A stretch of 64,000 bases of DNA, taken from Anderseniella sp. Its GTDB lineage: Bacteria > Pseudomonadota > Alphaproteobacteria > Rhizobiales > Aestuariivirgaceae. The stretch is taken from NCBI GenBank assembly GCA_028289645.1, contig JANQOK010000016.1:434001-498000 (forward strand), in the 5' to 3' direction. The stretch's first letter is position 1; each line of letters opens with the position of its first letter. Shown one piece after another: positions 54,434 through 63,666 of this stretch. The translations under genes were made by a program, and so were the position numbers. The notes under the pieces were generated by a model. The model was given only the letters and a program-made list of their open reading frames with translations. It was not told the origin of the DNA and ran no database searches.

Positions 54434-55725
54434 CACGCTGGCTGAACATCAACGATGCCGGATTCGAGGCGGAATTTGCCGCCCTGCTGGGTGACAAGCG
54501 CGAACAGGCCGCGGACGTCAATGACGCCGTCGCCACCATTCTGGCTGAGGTGAAGACCCGCGGCGATGCGGCGGTGCGCGACTATACCAGGCAGTTTGAC
54601 GGCTTTGACCTGCCTGAGGCCGGTGCCCGCATGCCGGCAGATCAGATCGACCGGGAGGCCGACAAGTGCCCGGCTGACATTTTGGCAGCGCTGCAGGCAG
54701 CGGCGGCGCGCATCCAGGCCTATCACGAGCGCCAGGTGCCCGGCAGCGAACGCTATACCGATGACAAGGGCGTTGAACTCGGCCATCGCTGGAGCCCGGT
54801 GCAGGCCGCCGGTCTCTACGTGCCGGGCGGGCTTGCCGCCTATCCCTCGTCAGTGCTGATGAATGCCATCCCGGCGCGGGTGGCCGGCGTTGAACGGCTG
54901 GTCATGGTGGTGCCGACGCCGAAGGGCGTCATCAATGCGCAGGTGATCGCGGCAGCCCGCATTGCCGGCGTCACCGAAATTCACACCATTGGCGGCGCAC
55001 AGGCCATCGCCGCGCTCGCCTATGGCACGGAAACCATGGCCCCGGTCGCCAAGATCGTCGGCCCCGGCAATGCCTATGTGGCAGCCGCCAAACGGCAGGT
55101 TTTCGGCACCGTCGGCATCGACATGATTGCCGGCCCGTCAGAAGTGCTGGTGATGGCCGATGGCAGCGCCAATGCCGGCTGGATCGCGGCAGACCTGCTG
55201 GCCCAGGCCGAGCATGACCCGTCGGCCCAGTCGATCCTGATATGCGACAGCGAGCAGCTGGCGCGCCAGGTGTCGGACGCGGTGGACGCCCAGCTCACCA
55301 CCCTGCCGAAGGCCGATATTGCCGGGGCAAGCTGGCGCGAGTTCGGCTGTATCATCGTGGTCGACAAGCTGATGGATGCGGTGCCGCTGGTGGACCGCCT
55401 GGCACCGGAGCACCTGGAGATTGTCTGCGAAAACGAGGATGAGATCGCTGCTGCCGTGCACAATGCCGGGGCCATGTTCCTGGGCGCGTTCACGCCGGAA
55501 GCCGTCGGCGACTATGTCGGCGGGCCCAATCACGTGCTGCCGACCGCGCGCAGTGCGCGCTATTCCTCCGGTCTCAATGTGCTCGATTTCATGAAACGCA
55601 CATCGATCCTGAAATGCAGTGCGGACGCGCTGCGCGCAATCGGCCCGGATGCGGTTACCATAGGGCGCGCGGAAGGCCTGGAAGCCCATGCCCGTTCGGT
55701 CGCCATGCGGTTGAACTTGCCCTGA
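54430..55725 (+). CDS. hisD: Histidinol dehydrogenase
   Basis: 431 residues, normal length. Motifs: [91 protein letters not shown] (zinc ligands Gln and His), and LAPEHLEI. Zinc enzyme for the last two steps of histidine synthesis. Translationally coupled to DUF2948. Confidence 0.96.
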   Translation: MTRWLNINDAGFEAEFAALLGDKREQAADVNDAVATILAEVKTRGDAAVRDYTRQFDGFDLPEAGARMPADQIDREADKCPADILAALQAAAARIQAYHERQVPGSERYTDDKGVELGHRWSPVQAAGLYVPGGLAAYPSSVLMNAIPARVAGVERLVMVVPTPKGVINAQVIAAARIAGVTEIHTIGGAQAIAALAYGTETMAPVAKIVGPGNAYVAAAKRQVFGTVGIDMIAGPSEVLVMADGSANAGWIAADLLAQAEHDPSAQSILICDSEQLARQVSDAVDAQLTTLPKADIAGASWREFGCIIVVDKLMDAVPLVDRLAPEHLEIVCENEDEIAAAVHNAGAMFLGAFTPEAVGDYVGGPNHVLPTARSARYSSGLNVLDFMKRTSILKCSADALRAIGPDAVTIGRAEGLEAHARSVAMRLNLP

Positions 55726-55745
55726 TCGGGCACTTGTGCGAAGCG

Positions 55746-56264
55746 ATGAAGGCAACTGATATCGCAAACGCCGTGGAAGCTCGGGACATGGACACCGACA
55801 ACAACAGACTGGTCGCCGTCAACCTGGACAACACACTGTCCAAAACCTTTTCCGCCGATGTCGACCATGAACGCAAGGTCGCCATCTACGACCTTATCGA
55901 GAGCAATTCATTTCACGTGGTCGGCAAGCCGGACGGGCCGTATTCCCTCAACCTGTCCATCGACGGCACCAAGCTGGTGTTCAATGTGTGCAACGAAGCC
56001 GGAGACACGCTGAGTGTCATCGCGCTGGCACTGTCGCCGCTGCGGCGCATCGTGAAGGACTATTACGGCATCTGCGAAAGCTATTACCAGGCCATCCGGA
56101 CCGCCACGCCGAGCCAGATCGAAACCATCGACATGGCGCGGCGCGGCCTGCACAACGAGGGCAGCCAGGTGCTGATGGACCGGCTTGACGGCAAAATCAC
56201 CGTGGACTTTGACACCGCGCGGCGCCTGTTCACGCTGGTGTGCGTGCTGCACTGGCGCGGCTGA
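55746..56264 (+). CDS. UPF0262 family protein
   Basis: 172 residues from ATG 55746; ATG 55788 would give the more usual 158 or so. Conserved: [96 protein letters not shown] and the C-terminal [22 protein letters not shown]. Function unknown; present between hisD and the LMW phosphatase across Hyphomicrobiales. Confidence 0.92.
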   Translation: MKATDIANAVEARDMDTDNNRLVAVNLDNTLSKTFSADVDHERKVAIYDLIESNSFHVVGKPDGPYSLNLSIDGTKLVFNVCNEAGDTLSVIALALSPLRRIVKDYYGICESYYQAIRTATPSQIETIDMARRGLHNEGSQVLMDRLDGKITVDFDTARRLFTLVCVLHWRG

Positions 56265-56280
56265 TGCCGGAGGCAGCTAC

Positions 56281-56730
56281 ATGAGCGCGGACCTGCCAGG
56301 TGCTGTGCTGTTTTGCTGTTCGCACAACGCCATTCGCTCACCCATGGCCGAGGGCATCATGAAATTCTACTACGGCCACCGGGTGTTCGTTGACAGCTGC
56401 GGGGTGCGCCCGACCGAGCGCAATGAGTTCATTGTCGAGGTTCTGGACGAAATCGGTGTCGACATCTCCAAGCACAAGGCGAAATCTTTTGACGATCTGG
56501 TCGATTCGAGCTTTGACCTGGTGGTGTCGCTGTCTCCGGAGGCTCATCACAAGGCCATGGAACTGACCCGCACCATGGCTATTGACGTGGTGTACTGGCC
56601 GACCATTGACCCGTCTTTGGAGATGGGCAGTCGCGAGCAGGTGCTGGACGCCTATCGCGCCTGCCGGGACCATCTCATCAAGCGGATGCGCGAACGGTTC
56701 GGGGAAACCGGCCTGCCAAAACTGAGATAG
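56281..56730 (+). CDS. Low-molecular-weight protein tyrosine phosphatase family protein
   Basis: 149 residues from ATG 56281. Phosphate loop C13-SHNAI-R19-S (CxxxxxR) near the N-terminus, and VYWPTIDPS, whose Asp is the likely general acid. In this locus the family is often annotated arsenate-reductase-like or LMW-PTP; sequence does not decide between them. 16 bases after UPF0262. Confidence 0.88.
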   Translation: MSADLPGAVLFCCSHNAIRSPMAEGIMKFYYGHRVFVDSCGVRPTERNEFIVEVLDEIGVDISKHKAKSFDDLVDSSFDLVVSLSPEAHHKAMELTRTMAIDVVYWPTIDPSLEMGSREQVLDAYRACRDHLIKRMRERFGETGLPKLR

Positions 56731-56835
56731 CACTCGCGATGATGTCCGGTGGTGCTGGACAATTACCCAGAATCTGTAGCACATACCGCATCAACCTAGA
56801 ACGAAGTACTTAGCAGGGTTCAAAAGGCTCACGAC

Positions 56836-57462
56836 ATGTCGATCACCGATGCAAAACTGGTACTGGCCAGCTCGTCGCCGCGCAGGCTGGCGCTGATTGA
56901 ACAGGTGGGCATGTACCCGGACCTGCTCAACCCGGTGGATATTGACGAGACGCGGCGCAAGCGCGAGTCGCCAAGGGCGCTGTCGCTGCGGCTGGCGCGC
57001 GAGAAGGCACAGGCCGCCCGGGCCGCGCCGCTGGTGCGCAATCTGGGCGAGAACGTTTTCGTGCTGGCGGCTGACACGGTGGTCAGCGTCGGCCGGCGGG
57101 TGATCGACAAGCCGCAGTCGACCGATGAGGCGCGCGATGCGCTGCGGCTGCTGTCGGGGCGCTCGCACCGGGTGTTCACGACTATTGCCGTGGTGTCGCC
57201 GGACGGACGCGAACGCTCCCGGGTGGTCGACACCAAGGTGCGCTTCAAGCGCCTGATGCGGTCCGACATGGATGCCTACCTGATGAGCGACGAATGGCGC
57301 GGCAAGGCCGGCGGCTACGCCATCCAGGGCAAGGCGGCCGCGTTCGTGCGCTGGATGAGCGGGTCGTACACCTGCGTGGTCGGGCTGCCGCTGCACGAGA
57401 CCGTGCAGGTGCTGCAGGCCGGCGGCTATCCGGTGTACGGCAAATGGGTGACGGAGACCTGA
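56836..57462 (+). CDS. maf: Maf family nucleoside triphosphate pyrophosphatase
   Basis: 208 residues. Signature LVLASSSPRRLALIEQVG and the catalytic AADTVVSVGRRVIDKP, then DEARDALRLLSGRSHRVFT. Hydrolyses modified or non-canonical NTPs (m5UTP, UTP, pseudo-UTP types) and affects septation. It is 105 bases after the phosphatase and 1 base before yacG. In many relatives infA lies just before maf; it does not here. Confidence 0.94.
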   Translation: MSITDAKLVLASSSPRRLALIEQVGMYPDLLNPVDIDETRRKRESPRALSLRLAREKAQAARAAPLVRNLGENVFVLAADTVVSVGRRVIDKPQSTDEARDALRLLSGRSHRVFTTIAVVSPDGRERSRVVDTKVRFKRLMRSDMDAYLMSDEWRGKAGGYAIQGKAAAFVRWMSGSYTCVVGLPLHETVQVLQAGGYPVYGKWVTET

Positions 57463-57463
57463 C

Positions 57464-57718
57464 ATGAGCGCTCCGCAAGGCCCCAAGGACAGGAAACCGG
57501 AACCGCCGGTCCGGCTGCGCACCAGGCGGCCGTGCCCACTGTGCCAGCAGCCGTCGAAACAGAAGTATCACCCGTTCTGCTCGGCGCGCTGCGCCGACAT
57601 CGACCTGCACCGCTGGCTGGGCGGCCAGTACGCCATTCCGGCCGCCGATCCGCCCGATTTCGACGATGCCGGAGAAGCTGCAACGGGCAAGCGCGACGAC
57701 GGCGCCGACAGCGCCTGA
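57464..57718 (+). CDS. yacG: DNA gyrase inhibitor YacG (zinc-binding)
   Basis: 84 residues. Four-cysteine zinc site: CPLC and FCSARC in RRPCPLCQQPSKQKYHPFCSARCADIDLHRWLGGQYAIP. Binds GyrB and blocks gyrase. Normal Hyphomicrobiales position after maf and before tRNA-Phe. Confidence 0.94.
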   Translation: MSAPQGPKDRKPEPPVRLRTRRPCPLCQQPSKQKYHPFCSARCADIDLHRWLGGQYAIPAADPPDFDDAGEAATGKRDDGADSA

Positions 57719-57864
57719 GCGGCGTGGCGGCCGGCCGTTCGCCACCCGATCACCAACGTTTAAGATTTCCGTCATGATGCAGGCAGGTTGATGCTGGACA
57801 GGTGCCGGGCGATCACCTATAAACCGCTGCGGTCGCACAAGGGATTCTTCCAGCGGCTCAAGAT

Positions 57865-57940
57865 GCCCAGGTAGCTCAGTTGGTAGAGCAGCGGATTGAA
57901 AATCCGCGTGTCGGTGGTTCGATTCCGCCCCTGGGCACCA
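57865..57940 (+). tRNA. tRNA-Phe (GAA)
   Basis: GCCCAGGTAGCTCAGTTGG..., anticodon loop TTGAAAA (GAA), T-arm GGTTCGATTCC, acceptor CCTGGGC with A73 and CCA; 76 nt. The sequence composition changes sharply to AT-rich directly after its 3' end, which suggests an integration site. Confidence 0.96.
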
Positions 57941-58237
57941 GCACTCCTTTTAGCCGCTGAGCGGACGCTCCGTAGAGCTCAAACGAAACTGACCGCCATA
58001 GGCAATGATTTTTTGCGAAGATTGACGGGCAAAGCTTATAAAATTATTTGTTTAGACTTGCAGAATAGTAGGACATCCCTCTATTCGGCAATGAAACTGT
58101 GCATCAGGGCCGATGTCGTGAATGCAAGTTCGATTGACCGGGTCGATTAATCGCATTCATTATTCTGTACACGACATGAACATATTTTGGCATGCAATTG
58201 AGACGTGGAAATGTAGACCACGTCAGTTACATTTAAT
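57941..58237. other. AT-rich non-coding start of the putative island
   Basis: About 300 bases right after tRNA-Phe. No ORF of note, no integrase, and no second copy of the tRNA 3' end visible within the window. Confidence 0.5.
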
Positions 58238-59161
58238 TCACTGCGCATGTTTCGTATTTCCAATTTCGTAAAATTTCCGCAACTCATCAGACATGACTTT
58301 GTTTCCAAAGTACTTTTGAAAAATTATATCTATTTCACTGGTTTGATAAAATGAAAATATTTCTTTTTGAATCCTCCAAAATAATTTGGTAATTTTTGAT
58401 TTTTGTTGCTCAGGTAATTTCTTGAAATCAACGCTTAGCGGAGACAAAAATGTTAACGCATAGATCTCTCTCGTAAATGTCTCTCGTGCCAAATAAATGT
58501 TGCAATTATCTACTCGCTCAACCAGACCGTATAAAATATCCTTGTCTGCAATATAATACATAACGTCACCGTTGCAAAGGGCAGTGATTCCATCCACATG
58601 CGAGGGAAACAAAGAAGTTGATTGTTCAATAATCGAGCCATGCTGATCAAAAATATTGTCAACCAGCTCTCCAAACACATTTCCATCAGCCAAAATAGTC
58701 ATACCTCGCTCGGCAGTAGTATTAGCTACCAACCCAATTACCTTGCTCTTCCTCGTTATATCTACCTCCTGAAATCTCGCGTAGGAGAGACCTGTAACAA
58801 ACAAGGGAAATGTAAATGCGAACTCATCCAACCTATCTGACGTCAAACTTGTAGGTTCACACAAAAAATCCACCGATCCGTCGCGAAGCCCGTCAAATCT
58901 ATTGCCGGCCCTTACCTCCACCAACTTGTAAGGCTCGTTTAAAGCGCCTAAAAACTTCGTGCAAAGCTCAATTAAAAATCCGGAATACGTACTATTTTCT
59001 TTTTCACCCAGACGTGACGAAAAAGGTGGCGTATCAGCACGAACACCGACGTTAATCGCATCAGCCTTGCCGACAACCGTCGACCCTATCAAGTAAGCAA
59101 CCAACACAAATGACAGTCGAATATATCGACGTATTACTTCTATTTTCAAATAATTTTTCAT
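58238..59161 (-). CDS. Periplasmic solute-binding protein, family 3-like
   Basis: 307 residues from ATG 59161. Signal peptide or anchor (YIRLSFVLVAYLIGSTVVGKADA). Type-II binding fold hints: INVGVRADTPPFSSRLGEKENSTYSGFLIELCTKFL, GSVDFLCEPTSLTSDRLDEFAFTFPLF, and a second-lobe-like GLVANTTAERGMTIL with NGDVMYYIADKDILYG. Codon use is AT-rich, unlike the chromosome to the left. Starts 1 base after the stop of the membrane-protein gene, so it forms an operon with it; the binding protein may report a ligand to that membrane protein. Confidence 0.72.
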   Translation of the reverse strand: MKNYLKIEVIRRYIRLSFVLVAYLIGSTVVGKADAINVGVRADTPPFSSRLGEKENSTYSGFLIELCTKFLGALNEPYKLVEVRAGNRFDGLRDGSVDFLCEPTSLTSDRLDEFAFTFPLFVTGLSYARFQEVDITRKSKVIGLVANTTAERGMTILADGNVFGELVDNIFDQHGSIIEQSTSLFPSHVDGITALCNGDVMYYIADKDILYGLVERVDNCNIYLARETFTREIYALTFLSPLSVDFKKLPEQQKSKITKLFWRIQKEIFSFYQTSEIDIIFQKYFGNKVMSDELRKFYEIGNTKHAQ

Positions 59162-59162
59162 G

Positions 59163-60950
59163 CTAATTACCAGATAATGTTGACTGCGGCCGGACACTCC
59201 GAACATACGGTCGCGATGTCCGAAAGTAATAATAGGAAAGACTACCAACAATGAGAACCACCAACATTTGATTGACTGTCTCGACCAAATTTTTCTGTTG
59301 ATACAAATATATTACTGCCGTCAGAGCTGGCATTGGGATTGCGCACAAAGCTAAATTCTGAAAATTTCTTGATTCTGTTTTCGGTCGACTTTCCAGAATA
59401 TCAATCCAATAGTTTATTATACCAGCATGTAACGCGGCGACAGAACCATACAGTAAAATTCCAACCGCCACTTCATCAGAATATTGTTGCGCAATTATCG
59501 ATACCGTCCGAGGAGCTTTAATATAGTTGACAGCCAACCAATAAGCACTTTGAAAACCTGCAGTTATCAGCCAGCTTACAAATACAAGTTGTGCATATTG
59601 AGTAATGGGGAAAGGTCCCCTCATAGTTCCTAACTTCCATTTCTGCAAACTCTGCATATGCAGCCTGATCACAATAGAAACTAAACCAGCCACACCAAAA
59701 TACATGACCGTGGCCCCAACATGTTCCACCGGAATTCGAACAAAATCATAACCAGACTCATTGAAATTTTCTGAAAAGGTCATGTTCAGATCGTAGTGCC
59801 GATATACCGCCGACAATAACATGGCCGCAAACACACATATAGCCACCAACAAAGTGTTATTGATTATGATATTTACTAAAAATGATTTTCCTGCATCTCG
59901 GATCGACGAAACAACATGCCTCAAAACCTTTCTATCTTCTGGTATTATGAGGTTTTTTTCGTTCAATAGATACAGTGCGAAGACCGCTCGAAATTGACTG
60001 GCTAAAGTTTTTGCTTGGCTTTCAAGCAGTATTATTCTTTCAAGTCTCTTGGAAAGATCACCGCTGTCGATTTCTCCTGTGTTAACAGACAACTTTTCAA
60101 AAGAGATGAGATCTAAGTTATTGATCGCCTCACTTGACCCTACTTCATCAATATCTGGAAGCCAGCCTGTTGCTTTGATACGCTCAAGTTCATCTGAGAC
60201 CTGCTGTCTGAATGATTCGATACGCGGCTTTATGAATTCTTCTACATGAGAAAACTTATCTCGAACTTCTGCACTCCAAATGGTTCGTCCTTGCTCGTCG
60301 TAAACAGAGTCATAAAAGAATAGTACGCTTCCGATATTAGTCGTTAAAGATTCTGCAGCGGTTTTTGAATGACCGCACAGCTTTCCGTATCGTCCTATTT
60401 GACGCGCCTGCCACGCTAATACTCTGACATTTTGTGAATTGGGAGCAACTGAAAATATGTCAGTACGCTCAAGGTCTTCGATCACGTCATAAAGGTTGGA
60501 TGGAATGCCACCAATTCGATGGGCCAAACCTCGAAACGCTGTTTCCAGCTGAGCGAATATTGGAAAGTTTGGACTGAAACCGACGATAAGTAGAGCTAAT
60601 GCCAATGGCCAAGCCGCGCTAGTCGTACCCTCAATAGTTGAACCACTTTCCATCCATCCAGGGAATAACGCACGAACCACCGGCTCAGATATTGTGCATA
60701 CAAAATAGAATATCAGCAAAATGCAAACATATAGAAGATAGGCGCGCAAGTACGATGATCTGCCACCTAACAATTTCGGACTTGCTAGTTGTAATATCGG
60801 TTTATGTTCTGGCGGATAACTAAATGAATGCTTTTCTAGTTGCCTGTGTCCAAAAACTGCTATAACGAAGCCCCCGCACCAGAAGGCCAAGTTATACTGG
60901 GTCAAATATGCCGCCCAACCTGCTAACATTTTTGAGTTTGCGGATTGCAA
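59163..60950 (-). CDS. Unrecognised multi-spanning membrane protein
   Basis: 595 residues. Hydrophobic segments near residues 15-35, 68-90, 112-130, 358-380, 405-428, 450-470, 490-520, 530-550 and 555-575, with a 220-residue soluble, mainly helical part between (about 135-350). No known transporter or channel motif. No SBP-linked ABC or TRAP signature. Encoded in an operon with a family-3 binding protein, so it could be a sensor or transporter working with it (inference). AT-rich codon use. Confidence 0.65.
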   Translation of the reverse strand: MQSANSKMLAGWAAYLTQYNLAFWCGGFVIAVFGHRQLEKHSFSYPPEHKPILQLASPKLLGGRSSYLRAYLLYVCILLIFYFVCTISEPVVRALFPGWMESGSTIEGTTSAAWPLALALLIVGFSPNFPIFAQLETAFRGLAHRIGGIPSNLYDVIEDLERTDIFSVAPNSQNVRVLAWQARQIGRYGKLCGHSKTAAESLTTNIGSVLFFYDSVYDEQGRTIWSAEVRDKFSHVEEFIKPRIESFRQQVSDELERIKATGWLPDIDEVGSSEAINNLDLISFEKLSVNTGEIDSGDLSKRLERIILLESQAKTLASQFRAVFALYLLNEKNLIIPEDRKVLRHVVSSIRDAGKSFLVNIIINNTLLVAICVFAAMLLSAVYRHYDLNMTFSENFNESGYDFVRIPVEHVGATVMYFGVAGLVSIVIRLHMQSLQKWKLGTMRGPFPITQYAQLVFVSWLITAGFQSAYWLAVNYIKAPRTVSIIAQQYSDEVAVGILLYGSVAALHAGIINYWIDILESRPKTESRNFQNLALCAIPMPALTAVIYLYQQKNLVETVNQMLVVLIVGSLSYYYFRTSRPYVRSVRPQSTLSGN

Positions 60951-61534
60951 GTGGTTCCTTGAGAATAAACATCACTGATGTTCAAATTATAGATACCGCC
61001 AATGCAAAACAAAATGATTAATATTATTGTTTTGTAAAAATCAATTTTTGCGCTTAAACACATTTATCTCGCTCCATTTATTTTATACAGATGAAACTTC
61101 AGAACTCGCACGAATATAGGTGACAAATCTCTACTTTCAAATTCAAGATTCCTCTAATAAAGAAGTCGTATTTACCAAACGTGCGTATGTTACTGTTCTC
61201 TTGTGCTGTCACTGTGATGAATATGCGAACACCCCCGCATACGCTTAGATGCGATTAAATTTTGCGAAACAACTCCTCCACAATATTTCCAGCAAACATC
61301 ATGCACATATAATTGGATGTATTGTCAGCAGTCATATCAGAACGAATTTTCCTTTAGTTTGCATATCGGAGAAATTCTCAAATGTTCTCTGCATTGAATA
61401 GATTCCGTTTGATTATTAATTCTGCATAGTCATCGTAACGACTTAATCGACAATAATTCACCGACACGTTCCGAGAGATAAAAATTTACGTAAATTTGTG
61501 AAACCTCAATCTCCGCTATCTCTATCAGGAATTT
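60951..61534. other. AT-rich gap, nothing recognised
   Basis: About 580 bases, strongly AT-rich, with scattered short frames only. It holds presumed promoters for the membrane-protein operon and the 3' end of the hydrolase operon. No hairpin terminator or repeat family member stands out. Confidence 0.4.
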
Positions 61535-62635
61535 CTACCCTACGTTCTCTGTTCGCATTCCTTCTGCTAAGTGCTCAACCACTTTAGCGCCAGCTTCTGC
61601 CTTGGTTACGGCGCCATCATTGTTTGTATCCAAGCCCTTGTTCGCATTGTAGGCACTTGGCCGCTTACTTCTAGAAAACAGTATCTCTGAGTGAGGCTTG
61701 GTTATCGCAGCGGGCCAGAGAACCGACATGTACAAATCAAAAATATCGCGTATTTTTCCTGAATATGGCTTTAGATACGCTTCAACATAGTCTAGTTGTT
61801 TGACTGCGGTCATTTTCTCTAATTTTTCAATCGTCGTACCTAACTCCACTGCTGTTTTCGGCATAAACTGGATCAGACCGGTAGCTCTGGTCATTCTATT
61901 CTGTTCATTGGGTTTAAATGTTCGGCCTGTCTCAAATGCCATTACAGCCATCAATAGACTTGGATCAACATCTAGGCCTCTTGAAATTTTTCTTACCTTT
62001 CGTGCAAAAGGTTTTGAGACCTTCTGACCCCAGGCTAGTGACTGAGTGGGTATAGGCAGGCTGGCGCCAACTTCAAATAGATTCCAAGGCGCTGTGGAGT
62101 CATAAAGCTTCTTACTTGAATCCACGGAAACATGAATATGTTTTGAATGGGGATTTTTTCCATTATATTTACGCCAAAGCCAAGGCTTTTTCTTTGAAGA
62201 TACGATTTTTGACTTCCAGATTATGTACTTTATTCTGGGGTCTTTGCTTCGCACCAGAGCGTCTGCGATTTTTTGGCAGTCACATCCATTTTGCACGTCG
62301 TGCGTTATGTCCAATGCAGTAACGACCCCTTGGCCGTTATCATCGACGCGTGGGTTATGGTCAGAGTTGGTTTGTTTATGTGCGGCGTCACCGATTGTCC
62401 CATCGCTTTTTTTGCTCCTTTTAGGAGCAATTTGATTAATTTGGTCCAAGAGAGTTACGAGGCTGTTGGCCACACGCCATTTCTTCTCGGAGTTGCTGCC
62501 GTCTGACCGAACACCCATTACAACCCATTTGGAATCTGGCAGTTGTTTACGACTTACCTTGTAACCAGCGTCCTCCATCATTGCTGCGATGAAGTTCACA
62601 TCCGCGTCAGTTGCTATTACTTTCTTCGTCGCCAT
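61535..62635 (-). CDS. Two-domain peptidoglycan hydrolase: M15-like peptidase plus transglycosylase-like domain, with EF-hand
   Basis: 366 residues, no signal peptide. N-terminal about 70 residues of unknown fold. Peptidase part (about 78-175): GDAAHKQTNSDHNPR, ALDITHD (D109) and HSKHIHVSV (HxH) match phage-type D,D-peptidase endolysins, with metal ligands likely H93, D109 and H167. Lysozyme-like part (about 195-330): E235 in AFETGRTFKPN then ATGLIQFMPKTA, the SLT transglycosylase pattern. C-terminal EF-hand loop DTNNDGAVTKAE. Follows a lipoprotein gene by 41 bases. Could be a phage-derived lysin or a secretion-system effector; neither export system is in view. Confidence 0.75.
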   Translation of the reverse strand: MATKKVIATDADVNFIAAMMEDAGYKVSRKQLPDSKWVVMGVRSDGSNSEKKWRVANSLVTLLDQINQIAPKRSKKSDGTIGDAAHKQTNSDHNPRVDDNGQGVVTALDITHDVQNGCDCQKIADALVRSKDPRIKYIIWKSKIVSSKKKPWLWRKYNGKNPHSKHIHVSVDSSKKLYDSTAPWNLFEVGASLPIPTQSLAWGQKVSKPFARKVRKISRGLDVDPSLLMAVMAFETGRTFKPNEQNRMTRATGLIQFMPKTAVELGTTIEKLEKMTAVKQLDYVEAYLKPYSGKIRDIFDLYMSVLWPAAITKPHSEILFSRSKRPSAYNANKGLDTNNDGAVTKAEAGAKVVEHLAEGMRTENVG

Positions 62636-62676
62636 GCTTGATCCCCGAGATTTTTCTACTAGGACTTATCCGTGGG

Positions 62677-63666
62677 CTAAAGTGAGCCTCGGTCTTTGAG
62701 GCAATTCAGTATTCTTTTACGGTTCGCTCGTGCTAGCGAACTCTGCCCAACAGTGATGTCGAACGTTTCATTTTTTGAAAAACCCAAGCTGGTTCCACAT
62801 GAGAATATCTGCTCTCTATTCTTGGAACTTGAGCCAAAATCTTTGAGCGTTTGAAAGTCGCGGTTACTTGAATCGGCGATTTGCGCGACAATGCCATGCG
62901 AAACTACCGGGGTACTGAACACAGTACGATCGCCGGGATTTAAAACACCTTGAGCACCAAGCGCAGATAGCTCGTTGATCTCAGTTTCGATCGTCATAGG
63001 CAGGCAAATTCGCAAATAAGTCCTAATCGCATGTTCAGCATCAGGTTTTGTCGAGTATCGGTAAGACCTAGTTTTGCCTCTAAAGTCTGCCCGCCTTTTC
63101 AAGACAACTGTGTTTACTGTAGACTGGTTGACTACCAACACCAAGCGCGCGTGGTAGTTGGTAAGTGTCGAGTGTGCAAAACCAAACGCTTGCGCAACAA
63201 CATCTATGGCAAGATTGGAACTTCCGGCAAATCGCATCGCGGCGTGTGTTAAATCGCGAGTCGCATTAACCTGAGCTAAGAGCGGTTCTTGGGACCGACG
63301 AGTGTTGTCCAACCAAGTAAGGTAGGCATCACATCTTCGATCGATATCGTTCATAGCTTGATAGACAACAGCCGTCCAAAAGGGTGGATTCGAGTAATTT
63401 GCACCTGAGTCGCAACGAGGTGTAGTATCTGAATCCTTAAAGTGAGGCAAACCAGCTTGCATGCAGATAAAGCCGAAATACTGTTCTTTTGAGTTGGTGG
63501 CCGCAGCCAAGTCATCTGAATATAGTTTTGATCCGATACCTTCTTTGACGAGTAACTCATCTTCTTTGGTGCAGGCCATAAGAGCGCCTACCAAGACGAA
63601 AATTATCATGTATCTAACAATAACTACCAAAGCTGCCGGCCCCCTAACCAATAGCCAACTGATCAT
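62677..63666 (-). CDS. Lipoprotein of unknown function upstream of the peptidoglycan hydrolase
   Basis: 329 residues. Signal peptide with lipobox: hydrophobic VRYMIIFVLVGALMAC, Cys at about residue 32, followed by Thr-Lys-Glu-Asp. The Asp four after the cysteine is not at +2, so outer-membrane sorting is likely. The body has several cysteines (CMQAGLP, RCDSG, RRCD, RICLP, FSCGTS, NCLKDRG) and no motif I recognise. First gene of the operon with the hydrolase; an immunity-like role is possible but unsupported by similarity. Confidence 0.7.
   Translation of the reverse strand: MISWLLVRGPAALVVIVRYMIIFVLVGALMACTKEDELLVKEGIGSKLYSDDLAAATNSKEQYFGFICMQAGLPHFKDSDTTPRCDSGANYSNPPFWTAVVYQAMNDIDRRCDAYLTWLDNTRRSQEPLLAQVNATRDLTHAAMRFAGSSNLAIDVVAQAFGFAHSTLTNYHARLVLVVNQSTVNTVVLKRRADFRGKTRSYRYSTKPDAEHAIRTYLRICLPMTIETEINELSALGAQGVLNPGDRTVFSTPVVSHGIVAQIADSSNRDFQTLKDFGSSSKNREQIFSCGTSLGFSKNETFDITVGQSSLARANRKRILNCLKDRGSL

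Noticed and set aside
57941..58237. Integrase or duplicated att site next to tRNA-Phe
   Set aside because: I looked for a recombinase frame and for a second copy of the tRNA 3' end within the window and found neither.
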